From Fervidifonticultor_A tertius (lineage in GTDB: Bacteria; Sysuimicrobiota; Sysuimicrobiia; Sysuimicrobiales; Humicultoraceae): a stretch of DNA of 31,750 nt. Each line of letters begins with the position of its first letter. Position 1 is the first letter of the stretch. Below the pieces are notes generated by a model that searched no databases, was not told the DNA's origin, and saw only the letters and a program-made list of their open reading frames with translations. The position numbers were made by a program, and so were the translations under genes. Of this stretch, positions 14,738 through 25,631 are shown piece after piece. The stretch spans positions 1 through 31,750 of the forward strand of contig JAVKIY010000034.1 in the NCBI GenBank assembly GCA_031459235.1. The letters run 5' to 3'.

Positions 14738-15660
14738 CGAGCGGGCTCTTCGTCGAACGCCCGCTTGCAGCCGGCGCAACAGAAATAGAAGACGCGTCCG
14801 TCCGCCTCGGAGCGGAACCGGGCGGTCGCGACCTCCACGACCATGCCGCAGACGGGATCCGTGGCCTCCGTCAACCCCACCCGCCCGGGTGAGGCAGCCG
14901 CGGCGGGCGACTCGCCAACACCGGCGCGAAAGACCTGCACCATCTCGGCCAGGATGCTGGCCGCGATCTCCTGCGGGGTAACCGCGCCGATGTCGAGGCC
15001 GGCGGGCGCGTGGAGACGCCGCAGGCGCTCCTCGGAGACGCCGCGCTCGCGCAGGACCGCGACGACCGCCGCGGCCCGGCGCCGGCTCGCCACCAAGCTC
15101 ACATACCCGGCGTCGCTGCGCAGCGCATGGTCGAGGGCGTCCTCGTCGGCGGCGCCGTGCGTGGCGACCACGACGCTGGTCCGCGCGCCGACATGCAGCG
15201 CGTCGAGCTCCCGCGCGGCGTCCTCGGGCGCGGCCACCGTGACCGCGAAGGCCACGGCGTCGGCCAGCCGGGCCAGCGTCGCGATGACCGGCCCGTGCCC
15301 GATCAGGATCACGCGCGGGGCCGACAGCACCGGCTCGATGTAGATCTCCAGGGTCCCTCCGCTGTGGCAGGACATCGCGTACTCGACCATGCCCTCGCCC
15401 GCCCGCGCGGGGCTCCCCTCCCCCACCAGCGCGATCAGGCGCGGCCGGCCGTCACGGAGCGCGCCCAGCGCCTCGCGGACCACCGCCGGCTCGGCGCAGC
15501 TCCCACCGACCCATCCATGCAGGCTACCATCCATGCGCACGAGCGCCCGGGCGCCGGGCTTGGCCGAGGTGGGCCGTACCGCCCGCACGACCGTGGCTGT
15601 CGCGAACGGCTCCCCGCGGCGGGCGAGCTCGTGGGCCAGGGCAAGCAGGTCGTCGGTCAC
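14713..15660 (-). CDS. XdhC/CoxF-family molybdoenzyme maturation protein fused to a C-terminal YHS metal-binding domain
   Basis: A 315-residue protein of two parts. Residues 1-245 are XdhC-like: an N-terminal domain with GWVGGSCAEPAVVREAL (49-65) and a Rossmann domain with RVILIGHGPVIATLARLAD (116-134). XdhC proteins bind molybdenum cofactor and promote its sulfuration before insertion. Residues about 266-310 are a YHS domain: DPVCGM (268-273) and YFCCAGCKRAF (292-302), giving Cys271, 294, 295 and 298 as metal ligands. It starts 3 bp after the coxL stop, so it is the fourth gene of the CO dehydrogenase operon. Form I CO dehydrogenase needs a Cu-S-Mo centre; a metal-binding domain on the chaperone is therefore suggestive of a metal-handling role (inference). 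The fusion is continuous and not a sequencing join. Confidence 0.9.
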   Translation of the reverse strand: MTDDLLALAHELARRGEPFATATVVRAVRPTSAKPGARALVRMDGSLHGWVGGSCAEPAVVREALGALRDGRPRLIALVGEGSPARAGEGMVEYAMSCHSGGTLEIYIEPVLSAPRVILIGHGPVIATLARLADAVAFAVTVAAPEDAARELDALHVGARTSVVVATHGAADEDALDHALRSDAGYVSLVASRRRAAAVVAVLRERGVSEERLRRLHAPAGLDIGAVTPQEIAASILAEMVQVFRAGVGESPAAAASPGRVGLTEATDPVCGMVVEVATARFRSEADGRVFYFCCAGCKRAFDEEPARYTGSAAR

Positions 15661-15663
15661 GCG

Positions 15664-18029
<2,366 letters not shown>

Positions 18030-18030
<1 letters not shown>

Positions 18031-18506
18031 CACGCGCCTCCCTCCTGGAGCCTCGCCGCGGCGTACTGCACGGCCTTCACGATGTTCACGTAGCCGGTGC
18101 ACCGGCACAGGTTGCCAGAAATAGCGTGCCGGATCTCATCCTCGGACGGGTTCGGGGTACGTTTGAGGAAGGCGTAGCTCGTCATCATCATGCCCGGCGT
18201 GCAGTAGCCGCACTGCAGCCCGTGTTCCTGGACGAACCCCTCCTGGATAGGATGGAGCGTGCCGTTCCGCTCGAGCCCCTCCACGGTCATGAGGCGCTTG
18301 CCGTTGGCCTGCACGGCGAAGACGGTACACGACTTGACGGGCCGGTCCTCCAGGAGGACGGTACAGGCCCCGCAGTGGGTCGTGTCGCATCCGATGTGCG
18401 TCCCCGTCAGCCGGAGCACGTCGCGAAGCAGGTGCACGAGCAGCAGCCGCGGCTCGACCTCGACCTCGTGGCGCTCGCCGTTGACCGTGAGCTGGACGCG
18501 CATCAT
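18030..18506 (-). CDS. coxS: Carbon monoxide dehydrogenase, small (2x[2Fe-2S]) subunit
   Basis: A 158-residue iron-sulfur subunit. The N-terminal plant-ferredoxin-type cluster is held by C40, C45, C48 (GCDTTHCGAC) and C60. The C-terminal cluster is held by C99 and C102 (QCGYCTPGM) and by C134 and C136 (NLCRCTGY). It carries electrons from the molybdenum site in CoxL to FAD in CoxM. The ATG at 18506 has GGAGG a few bases upstream and lies 2 bp after the coxM stop. The gene is complete with all eight ligands present. Confidence 0.95.
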
Positions 18507-18508
18507 CT

Positions 18509-19384
18509 TCACCTCCCCGCGCCGGCGCGCCCCGCGGCCAGCCTGAGCGCACGCGCCGTCAGCACCCGCACCAGGTCGCGCTTGTATGCTGCCGAACCCC
18601 GCACGTCGTCCACCGGATCGGCCTCCTCCGCGGCCAGCTCCCCGGCGCGGCGAACCGTGGCGTCGTCGAGCGGCTTGCCGCGCAGGAACCCCTCGGCCCG
18701 CCGGGCCTTGATCGGCACGGTGCCGGCGTTGGTCAGGCCGACGCCGGCGTGCACGCAGGTCCCGGCCGGGTCGAGCGCGACCTGCACGGCGACCGCGGCC
18801 GTGGCGAAGTCGCCTACCTTGCGCTCGAGCTTCAGATAGGCTCCGCCGCTGCGCGGCAGCGGGACAGGCACCCGGACCTCGGTGAGCACCTCGTCGCCGC
18901 GAAGCGCGGTCGCGAACGGACCCGTAAAGAAGCTGGTGATCGCGATCCGGCGCTCGCCCCGCGGCCCCGTCGCCACGACCTCGGCGCCGAGTGCCAGCAT
19001 CGCCGCGGGATGGTCGTTCGCCGGGTCGGCATGCGCCAGGTTGCCGCACACCGTGGCCAGGTTGCGCACCAGGGGGTCGGCGACGACTCGCGAGGTGTCG
19101 TGCAGCAAGGGGTAGCGCGCCCGGATGAACTCCGAGTCCTCCAGATCGGCCTCGCGGACGAGCGCCCCGATCCGCAACACCCCGTCCTCCTCTTTGAGAT
19201 AGTCGAGGCCCGCGATGCCGTTGATGTCCACGACATGCCGGGGCGTGGCGAGTCGAAGCTTCATCAACGGGATGAGGCTCTGGCCGCCGGAGAGGATCTT
19301 GGCCTCGTCCCCGTGTTGCCCGAGCAGCTTGACCGCGTCGGCGAGCGAGGCAGGTGCGTGATATTCGAAAGCCGCGGGGATCAT
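18509..19384 (-). CDS. coxM: Carbon monoxide dehydrogenase, medium (FAD) subunit
   Basis: A 291-residue flavoprotein subunit of the CO dehydrogenase. The FAD-binding motifs occur at the positions known for CoxM: SGGQS at 32-36 and TVCG at 111-114, followed by NLAHADPANDHPA. The C-terminal CODH-type domain covers about 180-285 (YLKLERKVGDFATAAVA). The ATG at 19384 directly precedes the conserved IPAAFEYHAP start and has a GGAGGG stretch just upstream. An in-frame extension to 19570 lacks homology-like sequence. It is first in the operon; no clear promoter was found in the 220 bp before it. Electrons leave through this subunit to the quinone pool in characterised systems. Confidence 0.94.
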   Translation of the reverse strand: MIPAAFEYHAPASLADAVKLLGQHGDEAKILSGGQSLIPLMKLRLATPRHVVDINGIAGLDYLKEEDGVLRIGALVREADLEDSEFIRARYPLLHDTSRVVADPLVRNLATVCGNLAHADPANDHPAAMLALGAEVVATGPRGERRIAITSFFTGPFATALRGDEVLTEVRVPVPLPRSGGAYLKLERKVGDFATAAVAVQVALDPAGTCVHAGVGLTNAGTVPIKARRAEGFLRGKPLDDATVRRAGELAAEEADPVDDVRGSAAYKRDLVRVLTARALRLAAGRAGAGR

Positions 19385-19607
19385 GGCCCTCCCTTCCTCT
19401 TGCGCGCGAATGCGGACGAGCACGTTCCGTCGCTTGCGGCCTTCAGGTGGGACGGCAGGTGCGTTAGGGTACCACGCCGGCAGGGAGCACTCCTGCCGCG
19501 GCGCCGGGCCCACGGGCGCGCCGAGCCCCCTGAGGGGCCCGCGGCGGCTGGAGCGGGGCTGCTCGTCCACGCCCGAGACGCGATGCGGTATACTGAGGAG
19601 GATCGTC
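19385..19607. other. Intergenic region between coxM and tRNA-Arg, with a hairpin and tRNA promoter
   Basis: This 223-bp gap should contain the leftward cox promoter and the rightward tRNA promoter. A perfect 7-bp stem (CGGCAGG/CCTGCCG, 19478-19498, seven-base loop) is present but has no U-run, so it is not a classical terminator; it could be regulatory. I found no convincing -35/-10 pair for cox. No gene is supported here. Confidence 0.5.
19589..19594 (+). promoter_or_regulatory. -10 element of tRNA-Arg promoter
   Basis: TATACT at 19589-19594 matches the -10 consensus at five of six positions and lies 13 bp before the tRNA 5' end. The -35 is weak. It may also drive the antiporter gene that begins 20 bp after the tRNA. 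Confidence 0.6.
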
Positions 19608-19685
19608 GGGCCCGTAGCTCAATCGGACAGAGCGCCAACCTTCTAAGTTGTGCGGTTGGGGGTTCGACTCCCCCCGGGCCCGCCA
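19608..19685 (+). tRNA. tRNA-Arg(TCT)
   Basis: The cloverleaf reads acceptor GGGCCCG/CGGGCCC, D-arm GCTC/GAGC, anticodon loop CTTCTAA with TCT at 19642-19644, T-stem GGGGG/CCCCC with loop TTCGACT, discriminator G and an encoded CCA (19683-19685). The outermost anticodon-stem pair is a C-T mismatch, which can be relieved by bulging one base. It reads AGA codons, rare in such a GC-rich genome. Confidence 0.95.
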
Positions 19686-19705
19686 GCCTCGAATCACAGG
19701 TTCCC

Positions 19706-21424
19706 ATGGACGAAACCCGGTTCTTCGTCGATCTCGGCCTGGTCCTCCTCGGCGCCCTGCTCGGCGGGGCGCTGGCCCAACTGCTCCGCCAGCCGCTGAT
19801 CGTCGGATACATCCTGGGCGGTATCCTGGTCGGGCCGTTCACGCCCGGCCCGACGATCTCCGACCCGCACTCGTTCCAGCTCTTTGCCGAGATCGGCGTC
19901 GTGCTGCTCATGTTCACCATCGGCGTGGAGTTCTCGATCACCGAGCTGCTGCGCGCCGGAAAGGTGGCCCTCTACGGTGCGCCCGCCGGAATCGTGCTCA
20001 TCGTCTTGCTCACGCTGCCGGTGGGCGGGCTGCTCGGATGGCCGACCGCGCAGTCGCTCGTGGTCGGCGCCGCGGTGAGCGTCGCCAGCACGATGGTCCT
20101 GTTGAAGTTCCTGCTCGAGCGCCGCGAGCTCCACTCGCCCCACGGCCGGGCGATCGTCGGCATCACCCTCATGGAGGACCTCGCGGTCGTGGCGCTGACG
20201 ATCCTGGTCCCGGTGCTGGCGACGGGCGCCGAGGACCGCCTCCGGCTCTTCGGCCGCGGGCTCCTGGAAGCGGCGCTGGTCCTGGCACCGCTGCTCTGGC
20301 TGGCGCGCCGCCTGATGCCGCGGCTGCTCTCGCGTGTGGCACGGACGCGCAACATGGAGCTGTTTCTGCTGGTGGCGATCTCGGTCGCGATCGGCACGGC
20401 GGCGCTCACCGCGAGCCTCGGGCTGTCCGTCGCCCTGGGGGCGTTTTTGGCCGGACTCGTCGTCAGCGAGTCGGAGTTCGCCTACGAGGCGCTCTCGCGG
20501 GTCCTGCCCATGCGAGACCTGTTCGTGGCGTTGTTCTTCGTCTCCGTCGGCACGCTCGTGCGCCCCGCGAGCCTGCTCGCCGAGTGGCCGACCGTCCTCG
20601 CGCTCGTGTTCGTGGTGATCGTGGTCAAGTTCGCCGTCTGGACCACGGTGGTACGCGCGGCGGGCTACGCGGCCGGCACCGCCGCGATGGCCGGGTTGGG
20701 GCTGACCCAGATCGGCGAGTTCTCGTACGTGCTGGCGGGCGTCGGCCGGCTCCACGGCCTATTGAGCCCGGCGGTCTACGACGCGATCCTGGCGACGTCA
20801 CTGGTCACGATTCTGGCGAACGCGCTTCTCTTCAGGCGCACGCCGGCGTGGCTGCAGCGCCTGCTGGCCGGGCGCGTCGGCCCGCCGGAGCCGGAGCCCG
20901 CGGGCGTCCCGGCCGACGGCCGCGCGCTCCTCTGCGGCTTTGGGCGGGTCGGCCGGCAGGTGGCCGACGCCCTGGACGCGTTCGGCGCGCCTTACACGGT
21001 GATCGACCTCGACCCCGATGGCACGACCGCCGCGAAGATCCGCGGTGTACCGGCGGTCTTCGGCGACGCGGGGAGCGAGCTGATCCTGCGCCGGGCCGGC
21101 GCCGAACGCGCGCGCCTGGCCGTGGTCGCGATTCCCGACGACGAGGCGGCCTACCGGTGCGTCTCGGCGCTACGGCGGATGCGCGAGGATCTGCCCATCA
21201 TCGTCCGGGTGACCCATGAGGCCGCGCGCTCCGACCTTCTGGCCGCTGGCGCGACCGAGGTCATCCTGCCGGAGGTCGAGGCGGCGCTCACGATCGTCCG
21301 GCACAGCCTTGACCGGCTTGAGGTGGACCACAGCGAGGGACGGCGCTACCTGGAGGAGGTCCGCCGCCACTGGTCGGCGGACCTGAGCGCCGCGCAGGGC
21401 GCGGAGCGCCCCGCCGGCGGCTAA
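19706..21424 (+). CDS. CPA2-family monovalent cation:proton antiporter with RCK (TrkA-N) domain
   Basis: A 572-residue inner-membrane antiporter of the KefB/KefC/RosB type. About 12 membrane helices occupy residues 7-375, with family motifs VGYILGGILVGPF (33-45), SVASTMVLLKFL (125-136), GITLMEDLAVV (152-162) and LTQIGEFSYVLAG (333-345). A cytoplasmic RCK domain begins at about 406 with the nucleotide-binding GFGRVGRQVA (411-420) and D434, D436. The ATG at 19706 is 20 bp after tRNA-Arg with only a weak SD, and the open frame continues backwards through the tRNA, which rules out earlier starts. Expected role: K+ or Na+ efflux coupled to H+, gated by nucleotide. Its stop is 4 bp from that of the convergent MFS gene. 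Confidence 0.92.
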   Translation: MDETRFFVDLGLVLLGALLGGALAQLLRQPLIVGYILGGILVGPFTPGPTISDPHSFQLFAEIGVVLLMFTIGVEFSITELLRAGKVALYGAPAGIVLIVLLTLPVGGLLGWPTAQSLVVGAAVSVASTMVLLKFLLERRELHSPHGRAIVGITLMEDLAVVALTILVPVLATGAEDRLRLFGRGLLEAALVLAPLLWLARRLMPRLLSRVARTRNMELFLLVAISVAIGTAALTASLGLSVALGAFLAGLVVSESEFAYEALSRVLPMRDLFVALFFVSVGTLVRPASLLAEWPTVLALVFVVIVVKFAVWTTVVRAAGYAAGTAAMAGLGLTQIGEFSYVLAGVGRLHGLLSPAVYDAILATSLVTILANALLFRRTPAWLQRLLAGRVGPPEPEPAGVPADGRALLCGFGRVGRQVADALDAFGAPYTVIDLDPDGTTAAKIRGVPAVFGDAGSELILRRAGAERARLAVVAIPDDEAAYRCVSALRRMREDLPIIVRVTHEAARSDLLAAGATEVILPEVEAALTIVRHSLDRLEVDHSEGRRYLEEVRRHWSADLSAAQGAERPAGG

Positions 21425-21428
21425 CCGC

Positions 21429-22733
21429 CTACCTGCCGCCGGCCACCGTGGCCACGGGCACCGGTGCCGGAGCGCGCCCGGCCCGTGCCAGCGCCAGCAG
21501 GGGCACCGAGCCGAGGACCGCCGCCAGCGTGCCGACCGTGAGCTCACCGCCGCGGGCGAGCAGCACCCCCGAAAGCAGCGCGGCGACCATGGCCGAGGCG
21601 TGCGTGAGCACGTCGCTCAGTGCGACCAGGCGCCCGCGCGTCGCGGTGGTGGCCACATCGGCCAACAGCGCCGATCCCGCGACAAACGCCAGGCACCACC
21701 CCAGGCCGACCAGCAGGAACGCTGTCACGGCGATCGCCGCCGAGTGCACGCCGGTCGTGAACACCAGCCCGCTCGAGGCCGACAGCAGCGCGCCGCCCAC
21801 GAGCACGGGCCGCCGGCCTGCACGATCCGCGACCCGCCCGATGGGCACCGACAGGCCGAACATGCCGAAGACGTGCGCCATCAGCGCGATCGAGATGACG
21901 TCCATGCCGTGGCCGTGCATCGAGAGCATGAGCGAGGATGTCGCCATCAGCATGACCATCGTGGCCTGGGCGCAGGCAAGCGCGATCATGGCGGCCTGCG
22001 CCGACCGTGAGGCCGCTAGCTCCCGCACGGTGGGCGCGCGCGCTGGCCAGGCATGCCCGGCGTGAGGCGTCGGAATCGGCGCGGCCCCGGTGTTGGGGAA
22101 GAACTCCGGCAGCCGCGCGGCGATCTCCCGCGGGTCGGGCCGCAGGGTGGCCAGCGCGACCGCGGCCGCGCCGAACGTGCCGACCATGAACAGCCACGGC
22201 GTGGCCAGCGGGGGCGTTCCCACCGCCTGGGCCAGGCGCTGGCCGAGCGCGACGAGCATCGGGCCCCCCAGCCCACCGACCAGCCCGCCCGTTACCACCA
22301 GGCCGACGGCGCCCGCGCGCCGCGCGGCCGGGTACATGTCCGCCACGGCCGCGCGGGTGAGCTGGCCGATCGCCACGCCCACGCTGAACACGGCGACCGC
22401 CAGGAAGTACGGCCCGAGCGCGCGCGCAAAGACCGCGAGGCTCATCAGGAGCGCACCGAGCGCGCCGATTGCGAACCCGAGCATCAGGCCGGGTCGCCGG
22501 CCTCGGCGGTCCATGAGGCGGCCCGCGGGGTAGCCGACGACAGCGACCGTCAGCGCCGTGATCGCCGTGGGCACGCCAGCGAACGAGGCGGTCCCGCTCA
22601 GATCGAAGGCGATCAGGCTGCCGAGCTGTGCGCCAGCCGCCAGCCCGGTGGACAGCGACGCCTGTGCGAGGAAGAGCAACCAGGTGTTGCGCCGGACCGC
22701 GGCCGGGACCGGCGGCGCGGCGGCGGTGCTCAT
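21429..22733 (-). CDS. MFS transporter
   Basis: A 434-residue major facilitator with 12 predicted helices. The loop 2-3 signature GYPAGRLMDRRGRRPGLM lies at about 86-103 and its C-half counterpart GRVADRAGRRPVLVGG at about 300-315, both typical of the drug/sugar-type MFS. The central loop is long and Pro/Ala-rich (about 205-235), and the start is MSTAAAPPVPAAVRRNTW. It lies 3 bp after the stop of the adjacent VWA gene (22737), so it is probably the distal gene of the MoxR-DUF58-VWA operon. The substrate is unknown; efflux is likely but not proven. Confidence 0.88.
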   Translation of the reverse strand: MSTAAAPPVPAAVRRNTWLLFLAQASLSTGLAAGAQLGSLIAFDLSGTASFAGVPTAITALTVAVVGYPAGRLMDRRGRRPGLMLGFAIGALGALLMSLAVFARALGPYFLAVAVFSVGVAIGQLTRAAVADMYPAARRAGAVGLVVTGGLVGGLGGPMLVALGQRLAQAVGTPPLATPWLFMVGTFGAAAVALATLRPDPREIAARLPEFFPNTGAAPIPTPHAGHAWPARAPTVRELAASRSAQAAMIALACAQATMVMLMATSSLMLSMHGHGMDVISIALMAHVFGMFGLSVPIGRVADRAGRRPVLVGGALLSASSGLVFTTGVHSAAIAVTAFLLVGLGWCLAFVAGSALLADVATTATRGRLVALSDVLTHASAMVAALLSGVLLARGGELTVGTLAAVLGSVPLLALARAGRAPAPVPVATVAGGR

Positions 22734-22736
22734 GCC

Positions 22737-23714
22737 CTACACAATGCGATGCACCGCCAGCATCGACACGACGACGGCGCCTACCGCCAGCACGAGCGCC
22801 GCGCCCGCGGCGACCGCGGTGACCTCGGTGGGCCGGCGCTCCCAGCCGATCTCACGGCTGAGCTGTCGGTAGACCCGGCGCAGCTCACGCACGCTGGTCG
22901 TCCGGTAGTACGCACCGCCGCCGATCTCGGCCATGCCGCGCAGCGTCTCCTCGTCGAGCCGCACCCAGATGCTGCGGCCGCCGACGCTGAGAAACGTGCC
23001 CTCCGGAGTGCCCACGCCGATGGTGTACACCTTTACCTGGAGGTCTCGCGCCATGCGGGCGGCCTCCAGCGGCAGCACGCCGCGGTTGCTCTGACCGTCG
23101 GACATCAGCACGACGACCCCGGGCGGCAGCGGCCCCGTGGGCGTCGGCGGTGGCGCACCGAGGTAGGCCGGCCGCGGCCGGCCGGGCAGGTTGTAGACCG
23201 CCTCCATCAGCCCGTCGCCGATCGCGGTGGCGAACTCGGTAGCGAGCAGGTCGATGGCGTCCAGCACCCGTGCCTTGTCGGTCGTCGGCGGGACCACGGT
23301 CGTGGCGTAGCTACTGAACGTCACCAGGCCCACGCGGAACCCCCGCGGCAGCGCCTGCACGAAGTCGCGCGCGGCGACCTTGGCGGCCTCCATGCGGTTG
23401 GGCGGCAGGTCCTCGGCCAGCATGCTGCGGCTCGTGTCGATCGACAGGACGACCACGCCCTCGGCCGCCGGCACCGGTAGCGGCGCCACGGGCCGGGCCA
23501 GGCCGACGATCACCGCGGCGAGCGCGGCGAGGTAGAGCGCCGCGGGTAGCCAACGGCGCCACCGCCCGTGATAGGCGGCGGCCTGTGCGAGGATCTCCAG
23601 GTTCGGGATGACCACTGCGCGGCGCGGCTCGCGGCGCAGCAGGCGCCGGTAGAGCAGCGCCAGCGCCGGCAACAGCGCCAGGCCCCACAGCACCGACGGC
23701 CATTCGAACGTCAC
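22737..23714 (-). CDS. VWA-domain membrane protein (BatA-like)
   Basis: A 325-residue protein with an N-terminal pair of membrane segments (about 8-24 and 55-75), a von Willebrand factor A domain with the intact MIDAS motif DTSRS (D93, S95, S97) covering about 85-290, and a C-terminal membrane helix at about 300-322. The PNLEILAQA stretch before the second helix is typical of Bat proteins. Such proteins present a metal-dependent adhesion domain to the periplasm and work with MoxR ATPases in envelope or complex-assembly roles. It overlaps the other VWA gene by 4 bp. The precise cellular role is not known. Confidence 0.9.
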   Translation of the reverse strand: MTFEWPSVLWGLALLPALALLYRRLLRREPRRAVVIPNLEILAQAAAYHGRWRRWLPAALYLAALAAVIVGLARPVAPLPVPAAEGVVVLSIDTSRSMLAEDLPPNRMEAAKVAARDFVQALPRGFRVGLVTFSSYATTVVPPTTDKARVLDAIDLLATEFATAIGDGLMEAVYNLPGRPRPAYLGAPPPTPTGPLPPGVVVLMSDGQSNRGVLPLEAARMARDLQVKVYTIGVGTPEGTFLSVGGRSIWVRLDEETLRGMAEIGGGAYYRTTSVRELRRVYRQLSREIGWERRPTEVTAVAAGAALVLAVGAVVVSMLAVHRIV

Positions 23715-24736
23715 GGCACCCGCCTGAACCAGATCATGGACAGGGTCCCACCGGTCAGCAGGAACAGCCCGCCGACGCCCAGCAGCAGGAACGCCACCTC
23801 GGTTCGCGTGCGCTCCCAGCCGATGACGCGCCCGAGCTGCTGGTAGACCCGACGCAGCTCCTCATCGCTCGCCGACGGGAAGTAGCGGCCATCGGTCATC
23901 TGAGCGATGCGCTGCAGCCCGGAGGGCTCGAACGGCACGAGCACGGTCTGGCCCTCCACCTGCATCACGACCCCACCTGGCGTTCCCAATCCCACGGCGT
24001 AGATGCGCACCCCGCCGTCCCGGGCGACCTGCGCGGCCTCGTAGGGATTGGGCCCGAAGTTGTCCACGCCGTCGGAGAAGACGATGATCGAGGCTGGCGG
24101 CAGGTCCTCGAGGCGCGGGACGGGCTCGAGCGGGTTCGCCGGTGGCAGCGGCGTCCCCGGCCGCAGCAGGCGGTGCAGCCGCTCGCGCAGCAACGCCTCG
24201 CGGCCCGGCAGGACGCGGACCGCCTCCAGGATGCCCGCACCCACCGACGTCGCCGACTGCAGCTGCAGACGCTCCAGCGCCTCCGCGAACGCAGTGCGGT
24301 CGGTCGAGGGGACGAGCAGCACGGTGCCATACTCGCTGAAGGTCACCAGGCCGATCCGGGTGGTGCGCGGGACCGCGCTGGCGAACGCGCGCGCTGCGGC
24401 TTTCGCGGCCTCGAAGCGACTCGGGGCGACGTCCGTGCCGACCATACTCTTGCTCGTGTCGATCGCGATCACCACGGCCGCCCGGTTCACCGGCAACGGC
24501 AGCGCGGCCACCGGCCGGGCGAGGGCGACCGCCAGCAGCAGGACCGTCACCAGGTAGCAGACGACCGGGACCGCGCGCTGCCACGCGGGCGGCCGCACGA
24601 CGAGCCGGGCAAACAACGGCGCGTCCGCGAACCGCTCCGCGGCGCGCCGCTGCCGAAGGAGCAGCCACCGGTACCCGATCGCCAGGATCGGAACCAGGAG
24701 CACCGCCGACAGCATCAATGGCCAGGTGAACTCCAC
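23711..24736 (-). CDS. VWA-domain membrane protein (BatA/BatB-like), paralogue
   Basis: A 341-residue paralogue of the next gene with the same architecture: helices at about 8-26 and 55-75, MIDAS DTSKS (D93, S95, S97), and a C-terminal helix at about 315-337. It has an insert with many Pro residues (about 185-205) before the ASIIVFSDGVDNFG strand. The motif D93/S95/S97 falls at the same residue numbers as in the neighbour, and both end in a YQQLGRVIGWERT-type or YRQLSREIGWERR-type segment, which indicates tandem duplication. The start overlaps the end of the DUF58 gene by 22 bp. Confidence 0.9.
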   Translation of the reverse strand: MEFTWPLMLSAVLLVPILAIGYRWLLLRQRRAAERFADAPLFARLVVRPPAWQRAVPVVCYLVTVLLLAVALARPVAALPLPVNRAAVVIAIDTSKSMVGTDVAPSRFEAAKAAARAFASAVPRTTRIGLVTFSEYGTVLLVPSTDRTAFAEALERLQLQSATSVGAGILEAVRVLPGREALLRERLHRLLRPGTPLPPANPLEPVPRLEDLPPASIIVFSDGVDNFGPNPYEAAQVARDGGVRIYAVGLGTPGGVVMQVEGQTVLVPFEPSGLQRIAQMTDGRYFPSASDEELRRVYQQLGRVIGWERTRTEVAFLLLGVGGLFLLTGGTLSMIWFRRVP

Positions 24737-25626
24737 CGGCGCCTCCTCCGGCGCATGACGAACCGCACCAGCGGGTCGACCATCGACTCCGCGGTCGTGA
24801 GCTCGAGTGGGTCCACGCGTGCCTGGCGGAATGCCTCGGTCACGCGGGCACGGCGGGCCGCCACGAGCGCGCCGAACGCTGTGCGCACCCTCGGGTCGGA
24901 GGTGTCCACCCAGCAGTGCGCGCCCGTCTCGGGATCCCGCACCGGCATCATGCCCACGTCGGGCAGGGCTTCCTCCGCCGGGTCACGGATCCAGACCGCG
25001 ATGACGTCGTGCCGGCGCCCCAGCTCGCGGAGCGGCGCCTCCCACCCCGGCGGGGCGATGAAGTCCGAGACGACGAACACCAGGTGCCGCCGCTTGAACA
25101 TGCCGGCGGCGTCGCGCAGCGCGCCCGCCAGGTCGGTCGCGCCGGTACCCCGGGGCTCGCCACGCTGCAGGGTGTGGATCAGCCGTAGCGCGTGCCGCCG
25201 GCCGGTGCGCGGCGGAATGACCGGGATGCCCGCATCGGGAAACGCCATCGCGCCGACCTTGTCGCCATGCCGCGTGACCACGTACGCCGCCACACCGGCG
25301 AACTCGATGGCGAGCTCGCGCTTGAGCCGGCGCCGCGTGCCGAATGCCATCGACGGCGAGAGGTCCACCAGCAGCCAGGCGGTCAGCTCGCGCTCTTCCA
25401 GGTACTGCCGCACGAACAGCCGGCTCATGCGCGCGGTCACGTTCCAGTCGATGCGGCGCACCTCGTCGCCCGGCTGGTACTCGCGCACCTCGGCCAGATC
25501 GAGGCTGGGGCCGTAGAAGAGCCCGCGGTAGTCCCCGAAGAGGAACCCGTCGAGGCGCCGGACGACGGTGAACTGCAGCCGCTGCAGCAGGCGCTCGGGC
25601 GTGTCCTGCTGGGTGGCCGCGGGCAC
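24715..25626 (-). CDS. DUF58 protein
   Basis: A 303-residue soluble protein with the DUF58 signature VREYQPGDEVRRIDWNVTAR (residues 47-66) and a following VWA-like fold with DLSPS (D88, S90, S92) and VFVVSDF. DUF58 proteins are encoded between MoxR ATPases and VWA proteins in most bacteria and are taken as adaptor components of the same chaperone-like system. The start is GTG, 5 bp from the MoxR stop. The C-terminus is Arg-rich (MRRRRRRW). Confidence 0.9.
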   Translation of the reverse strand: MPAATQQDTPERLLQRLQFTVVRRLDGFLFGDYRGLFYGPSLDLAEVREYQPGDEVRRIDWNVTARMSRLFVRQYLEERELTAWLLVDLSPSMAFGTRRRLKRELAIEFAGVAAYVVTRHGDKVGAMAFPDAGIPVIPPRTGRRHALRLIHTLQRGEPRGTGATDLAGALRDAAGMFKRRHLVFVVSDFIAPPGWEAPLRELGRRHDVIAVWIRDPAEEALPDVGMMPVRDPETGAHCWVDTSDPRVRTAFGALVAARRARVTEAFRQARVDPLELTTAESMVDPLVRFVMRRRRRRWSSPGH

Positions 25627-25631
25627 CGGGC

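Noticed and set aside
19608..19685. tRNA-Arg as integration site of a mobile element
   Set aside because: I noticed no repeat of the tRNA 3' end, no integrase and no phage-like gene in the window.
18749..19705. N-terminal extension of the antiporter frame upstream of 19706
   Set aside because: It passes through tRNA-Arg and overlaps coxM; the extension is not membrane-like and antiporter homology starts at the ATG at 19706.
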